A DNA stretch of 64,000 nucleotides from Pelomonas sp. SE-A7 (GTDB lineage: Bacteria; Pseudomonadota; Gammaproteobacteria; Burkholderiales; Burkholderiaceae_C): NCBI RefSeq assembly GCF_030345705.1, contig NZ_JAUASW010000001.1, positions 310,001 through 374,000 on the forward strand, in the 5' to 3' direction. Position numbers and translations under genes: made by a program. Positions 1-8,800 of the stretch are shown in pieces. Numbering within the stretch: the first letter of the stretch is position 1; every line of letters begins with the position of its first letter. Under the pieces are notes generated by a model that was not told the origin of the DNA, searched no databases, and worked only from the letters and a program-made list of their open reading frames with translations.

Positions 1-22
1 CGTCGGGCGGCGTGGTGCTCAT
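1..22 (-). CDS. Start of an unidentified gene downstream of the PP2C phosphatase (partial)
   Basis: An ATG at 22-20 on the minus strand begins M-S-T-T-P-P-D and runs off the window edge. A GAGG stretch lies about 11 bases upstream of it. It starts 13 bases after the phosphatase stop and in the same direction, so it is probably the next gene of the kinase-FHA-phosphatase operon. Seven codons are too few to name a function. In type VI clusters this position is often taken by a structural tss gene, but nothing here shows that. Confidence 0.35.
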
Positions 23-35
23 CAGTCAGGGGTCC

Positions 36-854
36 TCAGGAATTCTTGGGCGCGCCTATCCAGACGGCGACGGCGCTGAAGTTGTCGTGCCGCGCCTTGC
101 CGGCAGCGGCGGCCTGGCTCAGCACCGTCTGCTCGATCAGCTTCAGCCAGGCCAGCGGTGTCGCGGCAGCGGCCAGACTGAGGGCCATGGCGTCGTCGTC
201 GACATACTCCCAGACGCCGTCGGTGCAAAGCAGGAACGCGTCGCCGGTCTGCAAGGGCCAGGCCTTTTCGCTGCTGCTCAGCACCAGATGTTCGGGCTCG
301 CTGCCCAGCGCCGACAGCAGCTCGCTGCGACGCGGATGATTGCGCGTCTGCTCGGGCGTCAGCAGCCCGGCATCGACCAGCGACTGCATCAGGCTGTGGT
401 CACGGGTGCGCTCCAGCAGCTTGCCGCCCCGAAAGCGGTAGAGCCGCGAATCGCCGACATGGCCCCAGAGCGCTTCGGCCCTTTCGAAGTTGATGAGCAG
501 GCACACCACGGTGGTGTACATCTGCGCCCGCGCACCGGACCGCTCACGGTTTTTCAGGATCGCCTCGTTGGCGCCGAACAGCAGGTCGCCCACCTGCTCG
601 GGCTCGGAGACCGGCGCCTTGGAGAACTGCTCGATCACATGCGAGACGGCGAGCTGCGAGGCGATATCCCCGCCGCCATGCCCGCCGGCGCCGTCGGCCA
701 CCACGACGCAGAGGTGGCGCTCCGAATGCCAGTGGCTGCAGGCATCTTCGTTGTGGTCGCGCCCGCCGCGCCGCGACAGCATGGCCAGTTCCAGCGCCGG
801 CAGCGCGCCCACGTCGCGCAGCGAGTCGGTGAGCGGTGCGCTCTGGCTGTCCAT
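36..854 (-). CDS. PP2C-family Ser/Thr protein phosphatase
   Basis: This 272-residue protein is a cytoplasmic metal-dependent PP2C phosphatase, expected to remove phosphate from Ser/Thr residues. Visible PP2C motifs are RGGRDHNEDA near residue 30, the metal-binding DGAGGHGGG near 54, GHVGDSRLY near 130, LCTDGVWEYVDD near 215 and a terminal HDNFSAV. The length is normal for a stand-alone catalytic domain. Its ATG shares one base with the stop of the upstream FHA gene, so the two are translationally coupled. With the kinase two genes upstream it probably forms the off-switch of a phosphorylation circuit, as PppA does in type VI secretion. The T6SS link is inferred from the trio. Confidence 0.9.
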   Translation of the reverse strand: MDSQSAPLTDSLRDVGALPALELAMLSRRGGRDHNEDACSHWHSERHLCVVVADGAGGHGGGDIASQLAVSHVIEQFSKAPVSEPEQVGDLLFGANEAILKNRERSGARAQMYTTVVCLLINFERAEALWGHVGDSRLYRFRGGKLLERTRDHSLMQSLVDAGLLTPEQTRNHPRRSELLSALGSEPEHLVLSSSEKAWPLQTGDAFLLCTDGVWEYVDDDAMALSLAAAATPLAWLKLIEQTVLSQAAAAGKARHDNFSAVAVWIGAPKNS

Positions 855-1936
855 CAGTCAGGGCTCCGCTTCAGCGCTTGGACCTGCTCGTCGTAGGCGG
901 CCTGGAAGGCCTGACCCAGCAGGCTGTGGAAATCGGCTTCGGCGGCTGCGCTGATCTGTTCGTAGCGTTCGACGTACAGCTCCCACAGCCGGGCCCGCTG
1001 GCTGCCGGGCAGGCCTGGAAGCAGGCCCGGGCGCGTGTCCAGCTGCGCTTCGAAGTCCCGCGGGTCGAAGCGCTGCAGCAGGTTCTCCAGTGCGGCGCGC
1101 ATGCCCGCCACGAAGCCGAACTGATGGGCCCGCAGATCGGCATAGGCATCGCGAAGTGCCGGCACCGCAGGCATGAAGCCGCGCGACGGAGGCGCCAGCA
1201 GATGTTGCAACGCAGCCTCGGCGGATGGAGAGAACTTCAGAGGATTGTTGGCTCTTGCGGTGATGACCGTGGTCTCGGCCCGGACGTCGCGCTTGGTGGC
1301 GGCGCGCGTCTGCAGCAGCTCCACGGTGCCTGAGGCGGCTTCGTACAGCAGCTCGCCGATCAGGTGCAACAGCTCGGGCGTCAGATGCTGAAGCTGCAGC
1401 TGGGGCATCTGCAGGCCTTTCAGCAGGGCCTGGACCAGCACGGCTTCGGCGGAATCAGGTGCGATGGCCTCGGCCGTGACCGGAGGCTCCTGGCCGGGGC
1501 GGGCCTGGGCCTCGGTGCGGCTCCAGGCCTGCGGCACATCGGCGCCATGACGCGGATAGATCGAGGCCAGGGTTGGACTGATCGGTGCATTGGCCGCATG
1601 CGCTGGCGACAGCAAGGCCTCGGCCGGCGCGCTCTGCACCCTCAGCACATAGCTGCCGATCTGCAGCAGGTCGCCGTGGTGCAGGAGGCGCTCACCGGCG
1701 ACGCCCACGGCATGGCCGTTCACCATCACCGGGTTGCTGCCCTGATCGACGATCCAGAAGCTGCCGTCGCGGAAGATGATCTGCGCATGCACGCGCGAAA
1801 TCGTGAAGTCCGGGTCGGGCAGCACCAGGTGATTGGACTTCGAGCGGCCGATGCTCCCGCCCGTTTCGTCGAAACGTGCGGACAGCGCGGCGTCCTTGGC
1901 AGCGCTGTTGAAGGAGACAAGCGTCAACGTGGTCAT
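854..1936 (-). CDS. tagH: FHA-domain protein, TagH type (type VI secretion-associated)
   Basis: A 360-residue cytoplasmic adaptor. The N-terminal FHA fold (about residues 20-95) shows GRSKSN, SRVHA and a later NPVMVNG, the loops that bind phosphothreonine. A Pro/Ala-rich linker follows. The C-terminal part (about 225-345) carries NPLKFSP, a GFMPAVPALRDAYADL stretch and HQFGFVAGMRAALENLL, typical of type VI-associated TagH/ImpI proteins. I chose the ATG at 1936 because the FHA fold starts immediately after it and the upstream in-frame extension is Arg/Gly-rich and unlike the family. It lies between the kinase and the phosphatase and is the likely substrate of both. Confidence 0.88.
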   Translation of the reverse strand: MTTLTLVSFNSAAKDAALSARFDETGGSIGRSKSNHLVLPDPDFTISRVHAQIIFRDGSFWIVDQGSNPVMVNGHAVGVAGERLLHHGDLLQIGSYVLRVQSAPAEALLSPAHAANAPISPTLASIYPRHGADVPQAWSRTEAQARPGQEPPVTAEAIAPDSAEAVLVQALLKGLQMPQLQLQHLTPELLHLIGELLYEAASGTVELLQTRAATKRDVRAETTVITARANNPLKFSPSAEAALQHLLAPPSRGFMPAVPALRDAYADLRAHQFGFVAGMRAALENLLQRFDPRDFEAQLDTRPGLLPGLPGSQRARLWELYVERYEQISAAAEADFHSLLGQAFQAAYDEQVQALKRSPD

Positions 1937-2064
1937 TGGCTGTACTCGACCTCTGCTGGCCCCTCGAGGCCGCCTGACAAGCCGGAAAAACGGCGGCCCG
2001 CCAAGGACTGCTCGCAGCATACAACTGCCGCTTGCGCCTGCGCAGCCCCTGAATGCGCAGCTCG

Positions 2065-4107
2065 CTAGCGCAGCACTTCGACCGTGAAGCGTGCGGCGCC
2101 ATATTGCTGGCAGTCCTGACCCTGGTCGCAGCCGGCGCTGCGGCCGAGCAGCATCGGTGTGCGCTCGGCCCAGCGGCTTTGCAGCGCCCCGGCTCGTTCG
2201 CCTGTCGGCAATTGCAGGAAGCCTTCCACACGCTCCTGGCTAAGTGCCGAGTAGTCGCGGGCGACCGCACTGACCAGCACGATGAAGTGCTCGCTGCCGG
2301 TCGGCTCGGCGGTTTCAAGCGCCCAGCTTTCCTGCGGCAGGGTCAGGGTTTGACCGGCCTTGATGCGTTGCTCGGGCACCTGCTGGTTGGGCAGCAGCAA
2401 TTGCAGGCTGCCGTCGGGGCCCAGGACCAGGACCTGCACGAAGCCGTCGCGCGAGGCGCTGAGCTCGAAGCCAAGACGGTCCCGGCCGATGCGCAGCTGC
2501 TGCTTGGCCACGCGGACCTTGACCTCGAAGCCGGGCGTGCGGGCCGCCAGCAGTTGGTCGAATGCGGCCTGCGCATCGAAGCTGGCGGCCACTGGCGGCA
2601 GCGATGCCGCCGACGCGGCCGGCTGAACCTGCGCCGGCTCGCGCCGCCCCTGCAGCCAATAGGCCAGTCCGGCGCCCAGCACCGGCAGCAGTAGCAGGAT
2701 CAGCCAGATCGCACGACGGCCGGGCTTGGCAGGCGCCGGCGGGGATGGAGCCGGACCGGGCGTCGGCGTTGGCGTCATCCTTTCGATGATGGGAGCGACC
2801 GTCTTGTCCGCAGCAGCGGCGGTTCGTGGCTCCAGCCGGGTCGGTTCGAACTCGGTGCGCGACTCGATGCGTGTGGCCTCGAACGGGGGCCTGGCCTCGA
2901 CGCGGGTGGGAGCGAAGTCGGTGCGCGTTTCCAGTTGCGTAGCCGGGAAATCGGTGCGCGGCTCGACCCGGGTCGGCTCGATCGTCGGTTCGAGAATCTG
3001 GGTCGCGGGCAGGGCACCGCCGGAAGGCAGGACCTGGGTGGCGGGCAAGGCCTCGCCGGCGGGCAGGACCTGCGTGGCCGGCAGTGGCTCGCTCGGCGCA
3101 AGGATCTGCGTGGCCGGCAGCGGCTCGCTGGGCAGTAGGGTGGTGGTCGGCTCGGTGGGGCGGGTGGTCGCCGCGCCTAGGTCGGCAAGGCCCAGATCGG
3201 CACGGAACTGCGCCACCGAGCGGGTGCGCTGGTCGGGCCCGAAACGCAGGGCCTTGTCGATGGCGCCGAGCAGGCGTTCGCTGTAACGGCCGGCCAGCTG
3301 CTGGCTGATCGGCTTGTAGCTGTCGGACACCAGGCGGGCGACGGCCGGTGGCGGGGTCTTGCGAATCAGCGCGAAGTGGACGGAGGCGGCCAGCGCGTAG
3401 ACATCGGTCCACGGCCCTTGCTTCATGTGCGGCACCTCGGCGTATTGCTCGATGGGGGCGAAGCCGGGCTTGAGCATGACGGTCAGGGCCTGGGTCATGT
3501 CGCCGATGATGTGGCGCGCGGCGCCGAAATCCAGCAGCAGCGGGCGCCCGGTCGGCGCCAGCAGCATGATGTTGTCGGGTGCGATGTCGCGGTGATAGCA
3601 GCGCTCGGCATGCAGGACCGACAGCGCGTCGGTGAGCGGGTCCAGCAGGCTCATCAGCCAGGCCTCGTCGGGCGGACCCTCGAGGCTGCGCAGCTTCTCC
3701 TTCAGCGTCTGGCCCTCGTAGAAGGGCATGACCATGTAGGCCGTGCCGTTGGCTTCCCAGAATCGGTAGACCTTGACCAGCGAGGGATGGTCGAACTGAG
3801 CCAGCATGCGCGCTTCATTGACGAAGCTGCGCAGGGCGATCTCGAAGGTGGGTCGCAAGGCCTCGGACCTGACCGCCACATGCTGGCCGTCGGTGCGCGC
3901 GGCCAGGCTGTCCGGCATGTACTCCTTGAGGGCCACGCGTCGCTGCAGCGAATGGTCCCAGGCGCGGTAGACGATGCCGAAGCCGCCTTCGCCGATCACG
4001 CTCTGCAGTTCGAATTCGCTGAGGTAGGTACCCAGGGGCAGGGCATTGCCACTGCCGACGGCGGGCGCCTTGTCTGCTCGAGATGGGTCAGGCGGCTGGC
4101 TGCTCAT
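2065..4107 (-). CDS. Membrane-anchored Ser/Thr protein kinase with tandem-repeat linker and DUF4384-like C-terminus
   Basis: About 680 residues. The Hanks-type kinase domain (about 30-290) has the Gly-rich loop IGEGGFGIVYRAW, the ATP lysine in VALKEY, the catalytic loop HRDIAPDN and DFGAAR. Residues about 324-430 form a linker of two tandem repeats: four 12-residue units containing PATQ(I/V)L and five 11-residue units containing TRxE or TQxE. One membrane helix follows (about 464-484), then a periplasmic DUF4384-like domain. The start at 4107 puts the kinase fold near the N-terminus; an ATG at 4131 is also possible, and neither has a strong Shine-Dalgarno. It is the probable on-switch partner of the FHA and PP2C proteins. 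Confidence 0.88.
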   Translation of the reverse strand: MSSQPPDPSRADKAPAVGSGNALPLGTYLSEFELQSVIGEGGFGIVYRAWDHSLQRRVALKEYMPDSLAARTDGQHVAVRSEALRPTFEIALRSFVNEARMLAQFDHPSLVKVYRFWEANGTAYMVMPFYEGQTLKEKLRSLEGPPDEAWLMSLLDPLTDALSVLHAERCYHRDIAPDNIMLLAPTGRPLLLDFGAARHIIGDMTQALTVMLKPGFAPIEQYAEVPHMKQGPWTDVYALAASVHFALIRKTPPPAVARLVSDSYKPISQQLAGRYSERLLGAIDKALRFGPDQRTRSVAQFRADLGLADLGAATTRPTEPTTTLLPSEPLPATQILAPSEPLPATQVLPAGEALPATQVLPSGGALPATQILEPTIEPTRVEPRTDFPATQLETRTDFAPTRVEARPPFEATRIESRTEFEPTRLEPRTAAAADKTVAPIIERMTPTPTPGPAPSPPAPAKPGRRAIWLILLLLPVLGAGLAYWLQGRREPAQVQPAASAASLPPVAASFDAQAAFDQLLAARTPGFEVKVRVAKQQLRIGRDRLGFELSASRDGFVQVLVLGPDGSLQLLLPNQQVPEQRIKAGQTLTLPQESWALETAEPTGSEHFIVLVSAVARDYSALSQERVEGFLQLPTGERAGALQSRWAERTPMLLGRSAGCDQGQDCQQYGAARFTVEVLR
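2827..3135 (-). repeat. Two in-gene tandem repeat arrays in the kinase linker
   Basis: Within the kinase gene, about 2992-3135 holds four 36-base units encoding variants of S-E-P-L-P-A-T-Q-I-L-A-P. The adjoining stretch of about 165 bases holds five 33-base units encoding variants of F-x-x-T-R-V-E-x-R-T-D. Each unit has one central threonine. The units are diverged in sequence but constant in length, which points to selection on the protein rather than recent slippage. Confidence 0.75.
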
Positions 4108-4217
4108 GGACGAGGAGGATGGACGCGGCATTCTGCGGCATGTGAGGAGGCTGCACAACGCATCGGCGTGGAAGACACGCCTATCCCTAGAACAGGGGGC
4201 AAGGCGCCTGAAAAGGC

Positions 4218-4232
4218 GTGACAGCTTGTCAC
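4218..4232. promoter_or_regulatory. Palindrome between the kinase and TpsB genes
   Basis: GTGACA-GCT-TGTCAC is a perfect inverted repeat with 6-base arms and a 3-base spacer. It lies 49-63 bases before the tpsB start in the 173-base divergent gap. Its position suits an operator for the two-partner secretion operon. No convincing -35/-10 pair could be assigned, and no candidate binding protein is encoded beside it. Confidence 0.4.
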
Positions 4233-4280
4233 CAAGCGATGTAACACTGCGTATCGCCCGTGGCTTGATGGGAAGACACG

Positions 4281-5876
4281 ATGAAAGCAAGAGCGCTTCT
4301 AGGCACCCTGACCCTCGCGTCGCTAGTCCTGGCCCCCGGGGCCCAGGCGCAGGCACCCGAAACGCGAGTGACCGTCAAGGATTTCCGCGTCACAGGCAAC
4401 ACCTTGTTGCCGCAATCGGTGATCGATGCCGAGCTGGCGCCCCATCGAGGGCAGCGAAGCCTGGCGGAACTGAAGAAGGCCGCGGCGGCGGTGCAGCGCC
4501 TGTATGCCGACGCCGGCTATGGCGCGGTGATCGCCTACCTGCCGGCGCAGAACAGCGCCGACGGCATAGCGACGATCGCCGTGGTCGAAGGGCGCATCGC
4601 CCGGGTCATCGTTGCCGGCAACAAGGCCTTCGACGACGACAACGTGCGCCGCAGCCTGCCGGCCCTGAAGACCGGCACCACGCCCATGATTCGCGAGCTG
4701 GATGCGGCCATTGCGCTGTCCAACGAAAACCCGGCGCGCCAGGTCGCAGTCACACTGGAGCCTGGCGCGAAAACTGGCGAGGTGGACGCCCGTGTGCAGG
4801 TCAGCGAGCAGGAGGCCCTGCGGCTGAATGCGGGGCTGGAGAACATCGGCAACGCCAACACCGGCCGCTGGCGGGCCAATCTGGGCGTCATGCATGCGGC
4901 GCTGTGGGGGCTGGATCATCAGTTGGCCCTGCAGTTCCAGACCTCGCCCGATCACCTCAAGGCGGTGCAGGTCCTGAGCCTCAACTACCGGGTTCCGTTC
5001 TACGAGCAAGGCCTGACCCTCGACGCCTTCGGCGCCTACAGCAATGTGGACGGCGGAACCACCAGCACGGCCGTGGGTCCACTGCAGTTCAGCGGTCGCG
5101 GCAACGTGTTCGGGCTGCGCCTGGGCAAGCCCCTGCAACGCTGGCGCGAGATGCAGCAGCGGGTCGGCGTTGCGCTGGAACACAGATCCTTTCTGAACGA
5201 CTGCTCCATCGCGGGCCTGCCTCCCGGCGTCTGCGGCAGTGCCGGCGCGAGCGTCGCGGTGCAACCCTTGACCGTCGAATACAGCGTGCAGCGCAGCGGC
5301 GACCTGCCTTTCTACGCCAATGCATCGCTGAGCAGCAACCTGGGACTGGGCGGGGCGAACGGCTCGGTCGCCGATTTCAACGCCGTGCGCCAGGGCGCCA
5401 CACGACGCTACAGCGTGATTCGTGGCGGCGGCAATGTCTCGATGCCGATCGGCAAGCAGTGGCAGGCTCAGCTGCGCCTGAGTGCGCAATGGACGCCTGA
5501 CGCCCTGGTCACCGGCGAGCAGTTCGGACTGGCCGGGGCCACCACCTTGCGGGGCTACGAGGAGCGCGAGGTGACGGGCGATGTCGGCGTGATTGCATCG
5601 GTGGAGCTGATGGGACCCGCGATGGCGATCAGCGACGCCCTCGGGTCGGCGCGGTTGCTCGGTTTTGTCGATGCGGGCAAGGTCTGGAACCGGCTCGGCA
5701 CGCCGTGCCGCCAGCTCAACACCGAATGCCCGCTTGCCTCGATCGGCCTGGGCCTGAGGATAGGCGGGCAGGCCTTGCAACTGCGACTCGACGTCGCGCA
5801 TGCCCTGAGGCAGGGGCAGCGCACGGACCGCGGCGACGACCGGGTCCATTTCGCAGCCACGTATTCGTTCCGCTGA
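4281..5876 (+). CDS. Two-partner secretion outer-membrane transporter (TpsB, ShlB/FhaC family)
   Basis: A 531-residue outer-membrane pore that would export the TpsA protein encoded next. A cleavable signal peptide ends at AQAQ near residue 24. Two POTRA domains follow: the first begins TVKDFRVTGNTLLP and the second lies around VVEGRIARVIVAGNKAF. After these comes a beta-barrel with the family motif GFVDAGKVWN late in the protein, ending in an aromatic-Arg barrel C-terminus (YSFR). Length is normal for the family. The tpsA gene starts 19 bases downstream with its own ribosome binding site, so the two form a classic TPS pair. Confidence 0.93.
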   Translation: MKARALLGTLTLASLVLAPGAQAQAPETRVTVKDFRVTGNTLLPQSVIDAELAPHRGQRSLAELKKAAAAVQRLYADAGYGAVIAYLPAQNSADGIATIAVVEGRIARVIVAGNKAFDDDNVRRSLPALKTGTTPMIRELDAAIALSNENPARQVAVTLEPGAKTGEVDARVQVSEQEALRLNAGLENIGNANTGRWRANLGVMHAALWGLDHQLALQFQTSPDHLKAVQVLSLNYRVPFYEQGLTLDAFGAYSNVDGGTTSTAVGPLQFSGRGNVFGLRLGKPLQRWREMQQRVGVALEHRSFLNDCSIAGLPPGVCGSAGASVAVQPLTVEYSVQRSGDLPFYANASLSSNLGLGGANGSVADFNAVRQGATRRYSVIRGGGNVSMPIGKQWQAQLRLSAQWTPDALVTGEQFGLAGATTLRGYEEREVTGDVGVIASVELMGPAMAISDALGSARLLGFVDAGKVWNRLGTPCRQLNTECPLASIGLGLRIGGQALQLRLDVAHALRQGQRTDRGDDRVHFAATYSFR

Positions 5877-5895
5877 GACCACGAGGGGTAACACC

Positions 5896-8800
5896 ATGAA
5901 CGGTTCAACGAAGCGCTCGCAAGCCGGGGTGCGCCCTGCAAGCCGCCAGCCGGTGCTTGGCCGGATGGCCGTCGCGGCCATGCTGGCGGCCTGGTCCTGC
6001 GGCAGCAGCGGTGCAGGCACTCTTCCCACCGGCATGACCGTGGTCTCGGGCCAGGCCCAGACCAGCCAGACGGCCAACGGCCTGACCATCTTCAACAGCC
6101 CGAACGCGATCCTGAACTGGAACAGCTTCTCGATCGGCGCCGGCAACAGCGTGCGCTTCGAGCAGGCCAGCGCATCCAGCCAGGTGCTCAATCGGGTGGT
6201 CGGCAACGATCCCTCGTCCATCCTCGGCAGCCTCAGCAGCAACGGACGTGTCTGGCTGATCAATCCGAACGGCGTGCTGTTCGGACAGGGCGCCCGGGTC
6301 GACGTCGCCGGCCTGGTCACGTCCACGCTCAATCTCAACGACATCGACTGGCTGGGCGGCAACTACCGGTTCGGTCGTGGCAGCGCCGATCCGGCCAGCA
6401 TCGTGAATGAGGGCCAGATCCGCACCAGCCTGGGCGGCAGCGTGATGCTGCTGGGGGCCGAGGTCGTCAATCGCGGTACGGTCGAGGCGCCCGGCGGCCA
6501 GGTGCTGGTGGCAGCCGGTGACAGCATCGAGCTGCTGGATTCCGGGGCGCCCAACGTCGGCGTGCGCGTGGCGGTCAAGGCGGGCCAGGTGCTGAACCTG
6601 GGCACGCTGGCGGCGTCCGGAGGACAGATCGACATCCATGCGGCCAGCGTCAACCAGCAGGGCCTGGTGCGGGCCGATGCCCTCGAGGCCGGCTCGGGCG
6701 GCCGCATCGTGCTGCGTGCCAGCGACGACTTGCTGGTCAGCGGCCGCGTCGATGCCAGTGCCCAGGCGGGCCAGGGCGGGCAGGTGAGCCTGCTCGGCCG
6801 CCAGGTCGGCCTTCTGGCGGGCGCCAGCGTCGACGTGTCGGGCGCAACCGGCGGCGGCCAGGCCCTGGTCGGCGGCGGTGCCCAGGGCAAGGACGCGTCA
6901 GTGCCCAATGCCGAGGCGGTCTACATCGCGCCGCAGGCCATGCTGAACGCCGATGCCACCGGACTGGGCAACGGCGGCCGGCTGATCGTCTGGAGCGACC
7001 AGGCCACGCGCGCCTTCGGCAGCTTCAGCGCGCGGGGCGGCGCCCTGGGAGGCGACGGCGGCTTTGTCGAGACCTCGGGCGGCTACCTGGATGCGCGCCC
7101 CAGCTTCATCGATGTGTCGGCGCGGCGCGGTGCAGCGGGCAACTGGCTGCTGGACCCCTTCAACTTCACCGTCACCGACAACGCCATCGATCTGGGCTTT
7201 GACTTCAGTTTCTCGGCCATCGGCAACAACGCGACCATGGCCTCGGCCACGCTGCTGGCGGCTCTCAATGCGGGCACCAACGTGACCCTCACCACCGGCA
7301 ATGGCGGGGCACAGGCGGGCGACATTACCTTCTCGGGCGCCAACATCAGCGTGACGGCGCTGACGCCCGGCAGTCTGACCCTGATTGCCGACCGGGACAT
7401 CGTGTTCACCAACAGCAATCTGCACAGCAGCCTGGGGGCCATGCCGCTGACGATGCAGGCGGGACGGGCGGGCTCCGGTGCGATCAGCCTGCGCAATACC
7501 TCGATCATGCTGGCTGGCGGCAACATCAACCTGACCGGCTTCGGCACCGCGCTGGATGCCAATGGGGGTTCGCATGCGGCGGCGTCGGCCGGTCCGGCGG
7601 GTCTGTTTGGCGTCGAGATCAGTGGCGTGTCGCTGGAGACATTCAACGGCAGCGTCAACATCGCGGGCGCCAGCCAGTCGGCCAACAGCATCGGCGTGTA
7701 TGTGGACGGCAGCTCGCTGGTCAAGGGCTCGCAGGTCGCCATCGTCGGCGACGGCGGTGCCGGGCGCGGCGTGGTGGTGAGCGGCAGCGTTGATGCCGGG
7801 TCATCTTTGGATCTGCGGGGCCGCGGCCAGACCGGCGGTATTGCGTTGATGGACTTCGCCTCGCTTCAGGCCCAGACGGCTTCGCTGTCCGGACGCAGCA
7901 CCGGCAATGGCTACGGCGTGATGTTCAGCTCGCCCAATGGTGAAGGCTCCATGCTGTACGGCCTGAGCGGGGCGTTGAACATCATGGGCGCGAATGCCGG
8001 GGGCGGACCGGCCGTGTTGCTGATCGGCAATTCCGGCGCGCCGCAGGATCTCATCGATGCCCAGGGAGGCACGACGGCCGTGCTGACCGCGGCACCAGGA
8101 TCCGGCGGCATGTTCGTGCAAAGCACCGGCATCCACATGCCGTCGGGTGGCCTGACACTCAACGGTGCCGGCAGCCTGCAGATGAGCCAGGCCTTCACCC
8201 AGGGCACGGGCGCCCTGCGGCTGCGCGCCGATTCGATCTCGCTGAGCAACGGCACGCAGCTGCGCTCGGACGCCGGCGGTGATGCGATCACCCTGGCCAG
8301 CTCGTCCGATGCCGGCCTCAGCAGCTTCACCAATGCGGCAGGCGCGAGCGCACTGCAGACGTCGGCGGGTCGCTGGATCGTGTTCGGACACGACATCACC
8401 GACGTCGCCAATTTCCAGCCCGGCGGCCTGGTGCACGACTTCAAGCGCTACGGCGGCGCCTTCGGCAGCTGGGCCGGAGATTCAGGCAACGGCCTGGTCT
8501 TCGAGGTGTCACAGCTGGCCACGGTCACGCTGACCGTGCAGCCCAAGGTCTATGACGGCAGCACCCTGGCCAGCTTCGTCGGTGGCAGTGCCACGGGCGT
8601 ACTGGGCGATTCGGGCGTGCTGTCCGGCACGGCCGTGCTGAATTTCAACAACCCCAATGCAGGCGCTCTCAAGCCGGTGATCCTCAGCGGCAACGATCCG
8701 GTCAGCATGCACGACGCCCAAGGCAAGCCGGTCTACGGCTACGGTGTCACCAGCAATCTGTTCGGCGACATCACGCCCAAGACCATCAGCGGCAGCGTGC

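Noticed and set aside
2827..3135. Short tandem repeats in the kinase gene considered as noncoding satellite DNA
   Set aside because: Unit lengths are multiples of three and the encoded motifs are conserved more than the bases, so they are part of the kinase linker.
4323..6362. A 679-codon minus-strand frame opposite tpsB and the start of tpsA
   Set aside because: No ribosome binding site, signal or recognisable domain; both opposing genes are certain.
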